A stretch of 64,000 nt of DNA from Sphingopyxis microcysteis. GTDB lineage: Bacteria; Pseudomonadota; Alphaproteobacteria; Sphingomonadales; Sphingomonadaceae. The DNA lies in contig NZ_JAANYY010000005.1 in the NCBI RefSeq assembly GCF_012274265.1, positions 248,001-312,000 of the forward strand, in the 5' to 3' direction. Both the position numbers and the translations under genes were made by a program. Positions 9,797 to 20,898 of this stretch are shown here, piece by piece (position 1 is the first letter of the stretch; every line of letters starts with the position of its first letter). The notes beneath the pieces were generated by a model. It had not been told where the DNA came from and made no database searches. It worked only from the letters and a program-made list of their open reading frames with translations.

Positions 9797-12061
9797 CTAC
9801 TGCGCGATCCCGCCCGCCGCCAGCACCGCGAGCGTGACCAGGTCCGACGCGGTCGACGCCATCGTCGCGACCTGCACCGGATTTTCCATGCCTATCAGCA
9901 TCGGGCCGATCACCGCGCCGCCGCCGAGCTCGCGCAGCAGCTTTGCCGACAGGTTTGCTGATTGCAGCCCAGGCATGACCAGCACATTCGCGGGTCCCGA
10001 CAGGCGGCAGAAGGGGTAATTTTTCATCACCTTGGCGTTCAGCGCGACGTCGGGCGCCATTTCGCCTTCATATTCGAACGCCGGTTGGCGTCGGTCGAGG
10101 ATCGCCACCGCCTCGCGAATATTCTCGAGCCAGCTCCCCTCAGGGTTGCCGAAGGTCGAATAGGACAGGAAAGCGACGCGCGGTTCGTGGCCCATGCGCC
10201 GCGCGACCTGCGCGGTGCGCTCGGCGATGTCGGCGAGCATTTCGGCCGACGGTCGCTCGTTGACCGTCGTGTCGGCCATGAAGATCGTGTGATGCTGGTC
10301 GACGAGCACATGGATACCGAACGGCGTCTTGCCCTCGGCATGGTCGATCACGCGCCGGATTTCGCGCATCGACTGCGAATAGGTACGCGTCGTTCCCGTG
10401 ATCATCGCATCGCCGAGCCCCATTTTGAGCAGCAGCGAGCCAAAGATATTGCGGTCGCGGTTGACCATGCGCTCGACGTCGCGGCGCAAATATCCGCGGC
10501 GCTGGAGCCGCTCGTACAGCATGTCGACCATCGCCGGCACATGCGGCGAATTGACACTGTTGTGCACTTCAAAGCTCTCGGCATCGGCGACCCCCATCGC
10601 GCGGAGCTTGTCGTGCAGCCCTTCGCGCCCGACGAGCACCGGAATGCCATAGCCGCCGTCGCGGAACTGGATCGCCGCGCGCAGCACCGTCTCTTCCTCG
10701 CCCTCGGCAAAGACGACGCGCTTCGGATTGTTCCGCGCCGCCTCATAGGCGAGCGTCAGCACCGAGGTCGTCGGGTTGAGCCGTGCGCGCAGGGAGGTAC
10801 GATAGGCGTCGAGATCGGCGATCGGCCGCTGCGCGACCCCGGTATCCATCGCCGCCTTGGCGACCGCAGCAGGCACGATTTCCATCAGCCGCGGATCGAA
10901 GGGCGAGGGGATGATATATTCGGGGCCAAAGCTCGACGCGCGCCCGCCATAGGCCGCAGCGACTTCCTCGGGCACCTGCTGGCGCGCGAGGTCGGCAATG
11001 GCGTATGCAGCCGCGATCTTCATCTCCTCGTTGATCGCGGTCGCATGGACGTCGAGCGCGCCGCGGAAGATGAAGGGGAAGCACAGCACATTGTTGACCT
11101 GGTTCGGATAGTCCGACCGCCCCGTCGCGATGATCGCATCGGGCCGTGCCGCGCGGGCGTCAGGCGGCGAGATTTCGGGGTCGGGGTTCGCCATTGCAAA
11201 GATGATCGGTGCGGGCGCCATGTCCTTGACCATCGCGGGCTTCAGCGCGCCCGCCGCCGACAGGCCCAGGAACACATCGGCGCCGACCAGCGCCTCCGTC
11301 AGGTCGCGCGCTTCGGTCGGCACCGCATGCGCCGATTTCCACTGGTCCATGCCGTCGGTGCGGCCCTGATAGATAGTGCCCTTGCGGTCGCACATGATGA
11401 CATTTTCGTGCCTTACGCCCATCGCCTTGATCAGCGCGGTGCAGGCGATCGCCGCGGCGCCCGCGCCGTTGACGACGACCTTCACCGTCGAAAGGTCGCG
11501 CCCGGTCAGGTAACAGGCGTTGATCAGCCCCGCCGCGGTGATGATCGCGGTGCCGTGCTGGTCGTCGTGGAACACGGGGATGTTCATGCGCTCTTTCAGC
11601 GCGGCTTCGATGATGAAGCAGTTGGGCGCGGCAATATCTTCCAGGTTGATGCCGCCAAAGCTCGGCGCGAGCAGCTCGACCGCCTCGATGAAGCGCTGCG
11701 GATCTTCGGTGTCGACCTCGAGATCGATCGAATCGACGTCGGCAAACCGCTTGAACAGCACCGCCTTGCCTTCCATCACCGGCTTCGAGGCGAGCGCGCC
11801 AAGGTTGCCGAGCCCGAGGATCGCGGTTCCGTTGGAGATCACCGCGACCAGATTGCCCTTGATCGTATAATCATAGGCGGTCGCCGGATCTTCGGCGATC
11901 GCCTTCACCGGAACCGCGACGCCCGGCGAATAGGCCAGGCTCAGGTCGCGCTGCGTCGCCATCGGCTTCGATGCGACGATCTCGATTTTCCCGGGGCGTC
12001 CATATTCGTGGTAAAGCAACGCCTCGCGGTCCGAAAACTGCACCTTGCTGCCGCTGTCCAT
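9797..12061 (-). CDS. maeB: NADP-dependent malic enzyme with phosphotransacetylase-like domain
   Basis: Oxidative decarboxylation of malate to pyruvate with NADP. 754 residues: malic-enzyme domain about 1-430 ([38 protein letters not shown] nucleotide site) and a phosphate-acetyltransferase-like C-terminal domain about 435-754, which is regulatory rather than catalytic in MaeB proteins. I use the ATG at 12061, preceded by AAGGGGAA, rather than the open frame extending to 12142. It is convergent with bamE and divergent from mutS. Confidence 0.95.
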   Translation of the reverse strand: MDSGSKVQFSDREALLYHEYGRPGKIEIVASKPMATQRDLSLAYSPGVAVPVKAIAEDPATAYDYTIKGNLVAVISNGTAILGLGNLGALASKPVMEGKAVLFKRFADVDSIDLEVDTEDPQRFIEAVELLAPSFGGINLEDIAAPNCFIIEAALKERMNIPVFHDDQHGTAIITAAGLINACYLTGRDLSTVKVVVNGAGAAAIACTALIKAMGVRHENVIMCDRKGTIYQGRTDGMDQWKSAHAVPTEARDLTEALVGADVFLGLSAAGALKPAMVKDMAPAPIIFAMANPDPEISPPDARAARPDAIIATGRSDYPNQVNNVLCFPFIFRGALDVHATAINEEMKIAAAYAIADLARQQVPEEVAAAYGGRASSFGPEYIIPSPFDPRLMEIVPAAVAKAAMDTGVAQRPIADLDAYRTSLRARLNPTTSVLTLAYEAARNNPKRVVFAEGEEETVLRAAIQFRDGGYGIPVLVGREGLHDKLRAMGVADAESFEVHNSVNSPHVPAMVDMLYERLQRRGYLRRDVERMVNRDRNIFGSLLLKMGLGDAMITGTTRTYSQSMREIRRVIDHAEGKTPFGIHVLVDQHHTIFMADTTVNERPSAEMLADIAERTAQVARRMGHEPRVAFLSYSTFGNPEGSWLENIREAVAILDRRQPAFEYEGEMAPDVALNAKVMKNYPFCRLSGPANVLVMPGLQSANLSAKLLRELGGGAVIGPMLIGMENPVQVATMASTASDLVTLAVLAAGGIAQ

Positions 12062-12162
12062 CGCTGTTCCCCTTGGTTGAATTTGCCAGACGCGCGCCCG
12101 AGCCCATTCCCTAACGTCACCGGCGGCGATTGTAACCGGCAATGTTTTCGAGCGAGCCCGGT

Positions 12163-12252
12163 CGTCGCCCCCGCGAAGGCGGGGGCCGCTGTCGGTTTAC
12201 GCAGATGCGCCGCAATAGGGCGCTAGCGGCCCCCGCCTTCGCGGGGGCGACG
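12163..12252. repeat. REP-like double hairpin, family A (copy 2)
   Basis: Perfect 28-bp arms (12163-12190 and 12225-12252 region) of the same sequence as copy 1, with a different centre. This copy lies between the divergent maeB and mutS genes, so it cannot be a simple 3' terminator for either and sits in or near their promoters. Confidence 0.8.
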
Positions 12253-12351
12253 GTTGATTATGCCGTCCGCTTCCTAACCCATATCGGCCCGTTCCGCCCG
12301 CACCCGCTACCCCGACCTTGCCTTGCGTCCCCCAATCACTAAGCAGGGCGC

Positions 12352-15015
12352 ATGCCCGCCACTGCCCGATCCGCTGCCAATTCCAACCAAGCCGCGCCCG
12401 CCGCGACGCCGATGATGGCGCAATATTGGTCGCTGAAGGACAAGGCGGGCGACTGCCTGCTCTTTTATCGCATGGGCGATTTTTTCGAACTCTTCTTTGA
12501 CGATGCCAAGGCGGCGGCGGCGACGCTCGACATCGCGCTCACGTCGCGCGGCGAACATGGCGGACAGCCTGTGCCGATGTGCGGCGTGCCCGTCCATGCC
12601 GCCGAATCCTATCTCGCGCGGCTGATCCGCGCCGGCCACCGCGTCGCGATCGCCGAACAGGTCGAAACCCCGGCGGAGGCGAAAGCGCGCGGCGGGTCGA
12701 AGGCGCTCGTGGCGCGCGACATCGTGCGGTTCGTGACGGCGGGAACGCTGACCGAGGAAAGCCTGCTCGAAGGGCGCAGCGCCAACCGGCTCGCCGCGCT
12801 CGCCGAGGTCGGTACCGACGGCGAGGTCGCGATTGCCGCCGCCGACATTTCGACCGGGCGGTTCGAGGTCGTCGCGGTCGCGCGGCAGGCGGTCGACGCC
12901 GAACTCGCGCGGCTCGCGCCGTCCGAACTGCTGCTCAGCGAGAGCGCGGGCGACCTGCCGGTCTCGTCGGCGCGCCAGATCGTGCGGCGACCATCGTCGG
13001 ACTTTGCAAGCACGGGCGCGCAGAAACGGCTCGAGGCCTTTTTCGGCGTCCAGACGCTCGACGGTTTCGGCGCGTTTTCGCGCGGCGAGGTCGCGGCGAT
13101 GGGTGCGCTTGTCGCCTATCTCGACCATGTCGGCACCGGATCGCCGACCTTTCTCCAGCCGCCGCTGCGGCACCTTGCGTCGGGGCGCATGGCGATCGAC
13201 GCGGCGACGCGCGAAAGCCTCGAACTCGTCCGCACGATGACAGGGACGCGCGACGGCAGCCTGCTCGGCACGATCGATCGCACGGTGACCGCGGCTGGCG
13301 CGCGGCTGCTCGCCGACGATCTGGCGAGCCCGCTCACCGACAAGGCGGCGATCCTCGACCGGCTCGACCTTGTCGATGCGCTCGCGCGCGATGCGCTCTG
13401 GCGCGGCGAACTGCGTGCGGCGCTGCGCGCGCTTCCCGATGCCGGTCGTGCGCTCGGGCGCCTCGTCGCCGGACGCGGCGGTCCGCGCGACTTGGCGCAG
13501 CTGCGCGATGCGCTCGGCGGCGCGCGGCTGCTCCGCGAACGCCTCGCGCGCCGCGCCGACCTGCCGCCTTTGCTCGCGCGCCTGCTCCCCGGGCTGGACG
13601 GGCATGGCGCGCTCGTCGACGAACTGACGCGCGCGCTCATCGAAACCCCGCCGGTCGATGCCGCGCAGGGCGGCTATGTCGCCGAGGGGTACGACCATGC
13701 GCTCGACGCCTTGCGCGAAACCGCGCGCGACGGGCGCAAGGCGATTGCCGCGCTCGAGGCCGATTATCGCGACCGCACCGGCATCGCGTCGCTGAAGATC
13801 CGCCACAATGGCGTGCTCGGCTATCATGTCGAGGTGCCCGCGAAGCATGCCGACGCGCTGATGGCCCCCGAATCGGGCTTCACCCATCGCCAGACGCTCG
13901 CGGGGGTGGTGCGCTTCAACTCGTCCGATCTCCACGAAGCCGCGAGCCGCGTCACGCAGGCGGGCGTCCACGCCGTCGCCGCCGAGGCCGCGCATCTCGA
14001 AGCCCTGACCGATGCCGCGATCGCGCGGCGCGAGGCGATCGCCGCGTCGTGCGACGTGCTCGCGCGCGTCGACGTCGCTGCGGCGCTCGCCGACCATGCG
14101 ATGAGCCATAATTGGTGCCGCCCCGACCTTGCCGACACGCCGTGCCTCGACGTCACCGGCGGGCGCCATCCGGTCGTCGAAGCCGCGCTTGCCAAATCGG
14201 GCGAACGCTTCGTCCCCAACGACGTGTCGCTGACGGAGAACGACCGCCTCTGGCTCGTGACCGGCCCGAACATGGGCGGTAAATCGACCTTCCTCCGCCA
14301 AAATGCGCTGATCGTCGTGCTCGCGCAGGCGGGCGGTTTTGTTCCCGCCGCGGCGGCGAGGCTCGGGCTCGTTGATCGCCTGTTCAGCCGCGTCGGTGCG
14401 AGCGACAATCTGGCGCGCGGGCGCTCGACCTTCATGGTTGAAATGGTCGAGACCGCGGCGATCCTCGCACAGGCGACCCCGCAAAGCTTTGTGATCCTCG
14501 ACGAGGTCGGGCGCGGCACCTCGACCTATGACGGGCTCGCGCTCGCCTGGTCGGTGGTCGAGGCGGTGCACGAGGTCAACCGGTGCCGCTGCCTCTTCGC
14601 CACCCACTATCACGAGCTCACGCGGCTCGCCGAAACGCTGAACGCGCTGTCGCTCCACCATGTCCGCGCGCGCGAATGGCAGGGCGATCTGGTGCTGCTC
14701 CACGAGGTCGCCGACGGCCCCGCCGACCGCAGCTATGGCCTCGCGGTCGCGCGGCTCGCGGGGGTCTCACCAAAGGTCGTGAAGCGCGCCGAAGCGGTGC
14801 TCGCCAAGCTTGAGGCGGGGCGCGAGGCGACCGGCGGGCTCGCCGCGGGGCTCGACGATTTGCCGCTGTTCGCCGCAACCCTCGCCGAAGCGCCCGCCGC
14901 GGCAAAGGATGCGCTGCGCGAGGCGCTTAGCTGCATCGACCCCGACGCGCTCGCCCCGCGCGAGGCGCTCGACGCGCTCTATACGCTCAAACGCCTGATG
15001 GCCGACGAGGCATGA
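12352..15015 (+). CDS. mutS: DNA mismatch repair protein MutS
   Basis: 887 residues, the usual size. The N-terminal mismatch-recognition domain has the F-x-E motif as FFE (MGDFFELFFDDA). The ATPase domain has Walker A GPNMGGKSTF and Walker B with FVILDEVGRGTSTYDG, plus the ATHYHEL segment. It recognises mismatches and recruits MutL (mutL not in the window). The last 4 nt overlap glnD (ATGA), giving coupling of two functionally unrelated genes. Confidence 0.98.
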   Translation: MPATARSAANSNQAAPAATPMMAQYWSLKDKAGDCLLFYRMGDFFELFFDDAKAAAATLDIALTSRGEHGGQPVPMCGVPVHAAESYLARLIRAGHRVAIAEQVETPAEAKARGGSKALVARDIVRFVTAGTLTEESLLEGRSANRLAALAEVGTDGEVAIAAADISTGRFEVVAVARQAVDAELARLAPSELLLSESAGDLPVSSARQIVRRPSSDFASTGAQKRLEAFFGVQTLDGFGAFSRGEVAAMGALVAYLDHVGTGSPTFLQPPLRHLASGRMAIDAATRESLELVRTMTGTRDGSLLGTIDRTVTAAGARLLADDLASPLTDKAAILDRLDLVDALARDALWRGELRAALRALPDAGRALGRLVAGRGGPRDLAQLRDALGGARLLRERLARRADLPPLLARLLPGLDGHGALVDELTRALIETPPVDAAQGGYVAEGYDHALDALRETARDGRKAIAALEADYRDRTGIASLKIRHNGVLGYHVEVPAKHADALMAPESGFTHRQTLAGVVRFNSSDLHEAASRVTQAGVHAVAAEAAHLEALTDAAIARREAIAASCDVLARVDVAAALADHAMSHNWCRPDLADTPCLDVTGGRHPVVEAALAKSGERFVPNDVSLTENDRLWLVTGPNMGGKSTFLRQNALIVVLAQAGGFVPAAAARLGLVDRLFSRVGASDNLARGRSTFMVEMVETAAILAQATPQSFVILDEVGRGTSTYDGLALAWSVVEAVHEVNRCRCLFATHYHELTRLAETLNALSLHHVRAREWQGDLVLLHEVADGPADRSYGLAVARLAGVSPKVVKRAEAVLAKLEAGREATGGLAAGLDDLPLFAATLAEAPAAAKDALREALSCIDPDALAPREALDALYTLKRLMADEA

Positions 15016-17771
15016 GCAATTTGTTCGACAATCTCGACCAGCGCCGCGCGATCATCGATCGCCGCGCGCTTGCGGGTCGGCTCGACGAGATCGCCGCCGA
15101 AACCAGCGATGCAGGCGCGCGCCGCCGCGCGATGGTCGCGCTGCTCAAGGATGCGCTCGAGGCGGGCCGGGCAGAGGTCGAACGCCGCCTGCGCGAACGT
15201 CCCTCGGCGGGGCGCGTCGCGGCGCAGGCGACCGCCTTCCTGATCGACCAGATCGTCCGCCTCAGCCATGATTTCACCATCCAGCATCTTTACCCCGCGA
15301 ACAACCGCTCGGCGGGCGAGCGCATCACCCTGATCGCAGTCGGCGGCTATGGCCGCGGCGAAATGGCGCCGCACAGCGACATCGACATCGGCTTCCTTAC
15401 CCCATTTAAGCAGACGAGCTGGACCGAACAGGTGATCGAGGCGCAGCTTTACACGCTGTGGGATCTGGGGTTGAAGGTCGGCCATTCGAGCCGCTCATTG
15501 GACGAGATGGTGCGCGCCGCCAAGGACGACCTCACCATCCGCACCGCTTTGCTCGAAGGCCGCTTCATCTGGGGCGACCGCGAGCTTTACGACCAGGCGT
15601 CGGTGCGCTTCGATGCCGAAGTCGTCGCGGGCAATGCGCGCGCCTTCGTTGCCGAAAAGCTCGCCGAGCGCGACGAGCGCCACAAAAGGATGGGTGATTC
15701 GCGTTATGTCGTCGAACCCAATGTGAAGGAGGGCAAGGGCGGCCTGCGCGACCTTCACACGCTATTCTGGATCGGCAAGTTCATCCACCGCGTGCGCACC
15801 GTTCCCGAGCTCGTTGACGCGGGGCTGCTCAGCGCGCGCGAGCTGCGCCAGTTCGAGCGCGCCGAAAATTTCCTGCTCGCGGTCCGCTGCCACCTCCACA
15901 CGCTCGCCGGGCGCGCCGAGGACCGGCTGACCTTTGATTTCCAGCCCGAAATTGCGCGGCGGATGCACTTTGCTGACCGCCCTGGCAAAAGCGCGGTCGA
16001 GCGGTTCATGCAGCTCTATTTCCTCCACGCCAAAAGCGTCGGCGACGTTACCGGTACCTTCCTCGCGCATCTCGATGAACAGCTCGCGGCGCGCGGGCGG
16101 CGCTTCCTGCCGACGATCCGGCGGCGGCCGGGCAAGCTCAACGGCTTCGTTCTCGACCGCGGACGACTCGCGCTGCCGTCGGATGATTTTTTTCAGGCCG
16201 ACCCCGTCCGGCTGGTCGAGATTTTCGCGCTCGCCGACAAGCACGGCCTCGAAATCCATCCGCAGGCGATGCGGCAGGCGCGCCATGATGCGAAGCTGAT
16301 CGAGACGCAGGGGGTGCGCCGCAACGCGCGCGCCAACGCGCTGTTCCTCGACGTGCTGACGTCTCCGCGCGATCCCGAAACGGTGCTGCGCTGGATGAAC
16401 GAGGCGGGGGTGTTCGGCCGTTTCGTGCCCGATTTTGGCCGCGTCGTCGCGCAGATGCAGTTCGACATGTATCACCACTATACGGTCGATGAACATACGA
16501 TCCGCGCGATCGGCCTGCTCGCCGACATCGAACAGGGGCGGCTGGGGGACGATCATCCGCTCTCGACCGCGATCATGGGGCAGATCCATTCGCGCCGCAC
16601 CGTTTATGTCGCGGTGCTGCTCCACGACATCGCCAAGGGGCGTGGCGGCGACCATAGCGTGCTCGGCGCCGAGCTCGCGCTGCGCGTCTGCCCACGGCTG
16701 GGGCTGAGCGAGGCCGAGACCGAAACCGTGTCGTGGCTCGTGCGCTACCACCTGCTGATGTCGGCGACCGCATTCAAGCGCGACCTCGCCGATTTCAAGA
16801 CGATCCTCGACTTCGCGGGACAGGTGCAAAGCCCCGAACGCCTGCGCCTGCTTCTCGTGCTTACCGTGGTCGATATTCGCGCCGTCGGCCCCGGCGTGTG
16901 GAACAGCTGGAAACGGCAGTTGCTCACCGAACTTTATGACGCGGCGGAGGAGGTGCTGCGCCTCGGCCACAAGCAAAAGGGCCGCGAACAACGCATTGCC
17001 AGCAAGAAGGAAGCCGTCGCGGCGCAGTTCGGTTTCGACCAGAAAAGCTTCGAAAAGGTCGCGAAGCGGCTGCCTGAAAGCTACTGGATCGCCGAGCCGA
17101 TCGAAGTCATCGCCGCAAACCTTGTCCATATCCGGCAGGCGGGCGATGCGCCGCTGCACATCGCCGCAGTCCCCGACGACGATCGCGGCGCGACCTTGGT
17201 GATGGTGCTCGCCGCCGACCATCCGGGGCTCTTTTACCGTATCGCGGGGGGCATCCATCTGGCGGGCGGCAACATCATCGATGCGCGCATCCACACGACG
17301 CGCGACGGCCTCGCGCTCGACAATTTCCTCGTCCAGGATCCGATCGGCCGCCCGTTCGACGAGCCGGGGCAGATCGGCCGCCTGACGCGGGCGATCGAGG
17401 ACGCGCTCGCCAACCGCCAGAAACTGCTCCCCAAACTCGAAGCGCGCGCACTGCCGCGCACCCGCGCCGAAGCGTTCCGTATCGCGCCGAGCGTCTTCGT
17501 CGACAACAAGGCGTCGAACCGCTTCACCGTGATCGAGGTCAATGCGCAGGACCGCCCCGCGCTGCTCAACCAGCTCGCCTATGCGCTGTTCCAGTCGAAG
17601 GTCACGGTGCACAGCGCGCATGTCGCGACCTATGGCGAACGCGCGGTCGATACCTTCTATGTCACCGACCTGATCGGCGACAAGATCGACAGCGCGGCGC
17701 GAGTGAAGACGCTGGAGAAACGGCTGCTGGAGGCGGCGGGGAGCGCGAGTGAGGAAGCGGTGGCGGCCTAG
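15012..17771 (+). CDS. glnD: Bifunctional [protein-PII] uridylyltransferase/uridylyl-removing enzyme
   Basis: Nitrogen sensor that uridylylates and deuridylylates PII in response to glutamine. 919 residues: nucleotidyltransferase domain with GGYGRGEMAPHSDID (about residues 112-126), an HD domain (YTVDEHTIRAIG and LLHDIAKGRGGDH), and two C-terminal ACT domains (VMVLAADHPGLFYRIAGG and VIEVNAQDRPALLNQLAYAL). It starts within the mutS stop and ends tail to tail with ogt, sharing the CTAG at 17768-17771. Confidence 0.97.
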   Translation: MSNLFDNLDQRRAIIDRRALAGRLDEIAAETSDAGARRRAMVALLKDALEAGRAEVERRLRERPSAGRVAAQATAFLIDQIVRLSHDFTIQHLYPANNRSAGERITLIAVGGYGRGEMAPHSDIDIGFLTPFKQTSWTEQVIEAQLYTLWDLGLKVGHSSRSLDEMVRAAKDDLTIRTALLEGRFIWGDRELYDQASVRFDAEVVAGNARAFVAEKLAERDERHKRMGDSRYVVEPNVKEGKGGLRDLHTLFWIGKFIHRVRTVPELVDAGLLSARELRQFERAENFLLAVRCHLHTLAGRAEDRLTFDFQPEIARRMHFADRPGKSAVERFMQLYFLHAKSVGDVTGTFLAHLDEQLAARGRRFLPTIRRRPGKLNGFVLDRGRLALPSDDFFQADPVRLVEIFALADKHGLEIHPQAMRQARHDAKLIETQGVRRNARANALFLDVLTSPRDPETVLRWMNEAGVFGRFVPDFGRVVAQMQFDMYHHYTVDEHTIRAIGLLADIEQGRLGDDHPLSTAIMGQIHSRRTVYVAVLLHDIAKGRGGDHSVLGAELALRVCPRLGLSEAETETVSWLVRYHLLMSATAFKRDLADFKTILDFAGQVQSPERLRLLLVLTVVDIRAVGPGVWNSWKRQLLTELYDAAEEVLRLGHKQKGREQRIASKKEAVAAQFGFDQKSFEKVAKRLPESYWIAEPIEVIAANLVHIRQAGDAPLHIAAVPDDDRGATLVMVLAADHPGLFYRIAGGIHLAGGNIIDARIHTTRDGLALDNFLVQDPIGRPFDEPGQIGRLTRAIEDALANRQKLLPKLEARALPRTRAEAFRIAPSVFVDNKASNRFTVIEVNAQDRPALLNQLAYALFQSKVTVHSAHVATYGERAVDTFYVTDLIGDKIDSAARVKTLEKRLLEAAGSASEEAVAA

Positions 17772-18319
17772 AAATCGAACCCCTGCTGGACCGGCGGAAG
17801 CCGCACGCCTTCGAGTTCGAGCATTCGTGCTTTCGACACCGAACCGCCCGGTGCCGAAAAGCCGCCGAGTGCGCCGCCCGCTGCCAGCACACGGTGGCAC
17901 GGGATGATCAGTGGAACCGGATTGCTTGCCATCGCCTGCCCAACCGCGCGCGCCTGTTCGGGCCCGGTACCCAGCGCGCGTGCGACCGCGCCATAGCTCG
18001 TCGTTTCGCCCCAGCCGAGCGTGCGCACATGGTCATAGACGCGGGCGTAAAAGGGTGGCTGCTCGCTCGGATCGACCGCCACCGTGAAAAATTCGGTGCG
18101 TTCGCCGACAAAGTAACGGATCACGGCGTCAATTACCGCCGCGATTCCCGTCGACGGTTCGGCGCGAACCGCATCGGGCAGGCGCCGCTCGATCGACCGA
18201 ATGGTTTCGGACGCGGTCGGCGCGGGCAGCCGCAACGCGGTGACGGCGGCGCCCGCCCAGCCGATCGCGGCGATCCCCGCCGCGGTTTCGAAAAGCTGAT
18301 ACTGGCTTGGCCCGGCCAT
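17768..18319 (-). CDS. ogt: Methylated-DNA-[protein]-cysteine S-methyltransferase (Ogt/MGMT)
   Basis: Suicide repair of O6-alkylguanine in DNA. 183 residues with the helix-turn-helix-like region TTSYGAVARALG and the active-site motif IIPCHRV, followed by GGFSAPGG. I start at the ATG at 18319, preceded by AGGACGGAGA, not at the longer open frame to 18439. Its stop overlaps the glnD stop on the opposite strand through a CTAG palindrome. Confidence 0.93.
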   Translation of the reverse strand: MAGPSQYQLFETAAGIAAIGWAGAAVTALRLPAPTASETIRSIERRLPDAVRAEPSTGIAAVIDAVIRYFVGERTEFFTVAVDPSEQPPFYARVYDHVRTLGWGETTSYGAVARALGTGPEQARAVGQAMASNPVPLIIPCHRVLAAGGALGGFSAPGGSVSKARMLELEGVRLPPVQQGFDF

Positions 18320-18433
18320 GCGCGTTTCTCCGTCCTTACCGGAGATATAGGGCCGGACGGCGCCGAAGCCATAGCCACCGAAAAGGGCGGCCAGCCCAGC
18401 CGTTCTGAGGTGGTGAGCGGACCTTCCTTTATC

Positions 18434-18461
18434 CGTCATCCCGGCCTTCGCCGGGATGACG
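18434..18461. repeat. REP-like hairpin, family B (single)
   Basis: Perfect 12-bp arms CGTCATCCCGGC and GCCGGGATGACG around CTTC. It lies between pheT and ogt, downstream of the pheT stop, so it may protect or end the pheST message. Other family B elements are at 23296-23373 and 32341-32360. Confidence 0.7.
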
Positions 18462-18510
18462 ATCGTGCTATGACTGCAATCGCTTGTAACCCGACCGCTG
18501 CCTTACAGCC

Positions 18511-20898
18511 TCACCCCCGCAGCACCGCCCCGACCTTTGCCGCCGCTGCGACCACCTTGTCGGCGATCGCCTTCAGCTCGGCGTCGGTGAAGCTCTTGTC
18601 CACCGGCTGCAACTCGACCTCGACCGCCAAGCTCACCTGCCCCTCGGGCACGCCCTGCCCGACAAAGCGGTCGAACAGCCGTGCGCCGACGATCGCTGCC
18701 TTGTCGGCGCCGCGCACCGCGCGGACCAGCTCGGCGGCGGTCAGGCTCGTGGGCGCGAGGAAGGCGAAGTCGCGGCGCACCGCTTGCAGCGCCGGGGGCG
18801 TGAATGCGGCGCGCGCGGGACCGCTCGCGCGTTTTGCCGGGATCGCGTCCAGGAAAATCTGCACCGCCATCACCGGACCGTCGACGTCGAATGCGCGGGT
18901 CAGCGCGGGATGGAGCGCGCCGAACTCGGCGAGCACCGCCTTGGGACCGAGCCGCAGCGTCGCCGACTGGCCGGGGTGCCAGATGCTACCCTCGGCGACC
19001 GCTTCCATGACCTGCAACCGGTCGGCGGGCGCACCCGCGGCGTCGAGCAACGCCAGCGCCGCCGCCTTCGCGTCGAACGCGTCGAACGGAGCGGCCTTGC
19101 CCGCCTGCCAGCCGCGCGCACTTTTGTAGCCTGCCATCAGGATCGCCAGCGTCGGATGCTCGGCTTCGGAAAGGTAGCGGCGCCCGATCTCGAACAGGCG
19201 AATGCTGTCGGCACCGCGATTCTGGTTGCGCGCCGCCGCGGCGAGCAGGCCGGGCAGCAGCGACGGGCGCATGACCTTCAGATCTTCGCTGATCGGATTG
19301 GCAAGGCTCCACGCGCCGCCGCCGAAAGGCGCGGCTTCGGCTTCGCTGATGAACGACCAGGTCACCGCTTCATGGAAACCCGACGATGTCGCGGCACGGC
19401 GCAGGCGGCGTTCGGTCAGCTGTTCGGGGGTCGCGGTCGGTTTCGCGACGCCATCGGTGCGGGGCAGCGCGACCGACGCGATCGCGTCGAACCCGGTGAT
19501 GCGCGTGACCTCCTCGACCACGTCGGGGGCGGCGTCCATGTCGCGGCGCCAGCTCGGTACCGCCACCTGCCAGCGGCCCCCCTGTTCGGTCACGCTGAAA
19601 CCCAGCGCAGAGAGGATTTCCTGCTGCCGTTCGGGCGCGATCGCGATACCGCCGAGCGTCGCCGACAGCGCCGGGTCGTAATCGATCGTCCTCACCTCGG
19701 CGGGCGGGGTACCCGCGCGCGTCACCGTCGACGGCTGGCCGCCGCAGATATTGAGGATATGCTGCGTCACGATCGCGGTCGCATCATCGAGGAACGCGGG
19801 GTCGACCCCGCGCTCGAACCGGCTGCGGGCGTCGCTCGACAGGCCGAGCGCTTGCCCCGTGAGCGCGATGCGTTCGGGGGCGAAATAGGCGACCTCGATC
19901 AGCACCTCGGTCGTCGTCTCGCTGCACCCGCTATGCTCGCCGCCCATGATGCCCGCGATGTCGTGGACCTCATTGTCGTCGGCGATCACCGTCATCGTGT
20001 CGGTGAGCGTATAGTCCTTGCCGTTGAGCGCAGTGACCGTTTCGCCGTCCCGCGCGCGCCGCGCGACGAGCGCGCCCGAAAGCTTGGCGCGGTCATAGAT
20101 ATGGCTCGGGCGGCCGAGGTCGAACATCACATAGTTGCTGATGTCGACGAGCGCCGAGATCGAGCGCTGGCCGACCGCTTCCAACCGGCGGCGCATCCAT
20201 TCGGGGGCGGTGCCGTTGGTGACGCCGCTGATCGTGCGGCCGAAGAAGGCGGGGCAGGCTTCTGGGTCGAGGGTCGCGATTTCGGTCGCGGGGGCGCCCT
20301 CACCGATGATCGTCGGGACGTCGAGCGGCTTCAGCGCGCCGAGCCCGGCGGCGGCAAGGTCGCGCGCGATGCCGCGCACGCCCATGCAGTCCTGCCGGTT
20401 GGGGGTGATCGAAATGTCGACCACCGGATCGCCCGCGCCGCTATAGTCGGCAAAGGGCGTCCCGATCGGCGCATCGGCGGGAAGTTCGATGATCCCGTCA
20501 TGATCGTCGCCCAGTTCCAGCTCGCGCGACGAGCACATCATGCCGTTCGATTCGACCCCGCGCACCGCGGCGACTTTCAGTTCGATACCGTTCGCCGGCA
20601 CGACCGCACCGGGCAGGCCGAGCACACCGATCATTCCCGCGCGCGCATTGGGCGCGCCGCACACGACGGTGAGCGGCGCGGCGCCGTCGCCGGTGTCGAT
20701 GGTCAGTACCTGCAATTTATCGGCCTGCGGATGCTTTTCCGCGGTCAGCACTTTTGCGACGCGGAAACCGGCGAGTTTCTCGGCGGGATTTTCGACGCCT
20801 TCGACCTCGTGGCCGATACGGTTCAATGTCGCGACCACATCGTCGACGCCGTAGGTGCCGTCGAGATGCTCGCGGAGCCAGTCGAGGGTGATCTTCAT
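18511..20898 (-). CDS. pheT: Phenylalanine-tRNA ligase beta subunit
   Basis: Beta subunit of the alpha2-beta2 PheRS. 795 residues, with the N-terminal tRNA-binding OB domain ([20 protein letters not shown]), the B3/B4 editing domain, B5 and the C-terminal ferredoxin-fold anticodon-binding domain ([19 protein letters not shown]). The start ATG overlaps the pheS stop by 4 nt, so both subunits are made in a coupled way. Confidence 0.97.
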   Translation of the reverse strand: MKITLDWLREHLDGTYGVDDVVATLNRIGHEVEGVENPAEKLAGFRVAKVLTAEKHPQADKLQVLTIDTGDGAAPLTVVCGAPNARAGMIGVLGLPGAVVPANGIELKVAAVRGVESNGMMCSSRELELGDDHDGIIELPADAPIGTPFADYSGAGDPVVDISITPNRQDCMGVRGIARDLAAAGLGALKPLDVPTIIGEGAPATEIATLDPEACPAFFGRTISGVTNGTAPEWMRRRLEAVGQRSISALVDISNYVMFDLGRPSHIYDRAKLSGALVARRARDGETVTALNGKDYTLTDTMTVIADDNEVHDIAGIMGGEHSGCSETTTEVLIEVAYFAPERIALTGQALGLSSDARSRFERGVDPAFLDDATAIVTQHILNICGGQPSTVTRAGTPPAEVRTIDYDPALSATLGGIAIAPERQQEILSALGFSVTEQGGRWQVAVPSWRRDMDAAPDVVEEVTRITGFDAIASVALPRTDGVAKPTATPEQLTERRLRRAATSSGFHEAVTWSFISEAEAAPFGGGAWSLANPISEDLKVMRPSLLPGLLAAAARNQNRGADSIRLFEIGRRYLSEAEHPTLAILMAGYKSARGWQAGKAAPFDAFDAKAAALALLDAAGAPADRLQVMEAVAEGSIWHPGQSATLRLGPKAVLAEFGALHPALTRAFDVDGPVMAVQIFLDAIPAKRASGPARAAFTPPALQAVRRDFAFLAPTSLTAAELVRAVRGADKAAIVGARLFDRFVGQGVPEGQVSLAVEVELQPVDKSFTDAELKAIADKVVAAAAKVGAVLRG

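Noticed and set aside
9962..12226. A 754-codon open frame on the plus strand opposite maeB
   Set aside because: It is a shadow of a well-supported malic enzyme gene, caused by GC-rich third positions. Its translation is Arg/His/Asp-rich low complexity with no family signature.
12460..12500. Altered mismatch-recognition motif in MutS (FFE instead of FYE)
   Set aside because: The family requirement is Phe-x-Glu; the middle residue varies, so this is ordinary.
12307..14703. A 798-codon frame opposite mutS
   Set aside because: Antisense to a complete mutS with all catalytic motifs; the composition is typical of shadow frames.
15762..17900. A 712-codon minus-strand frame opposite glnD
   Set aside because: Shadow of glnD, whose NTase, HD and ACT domains are clear.
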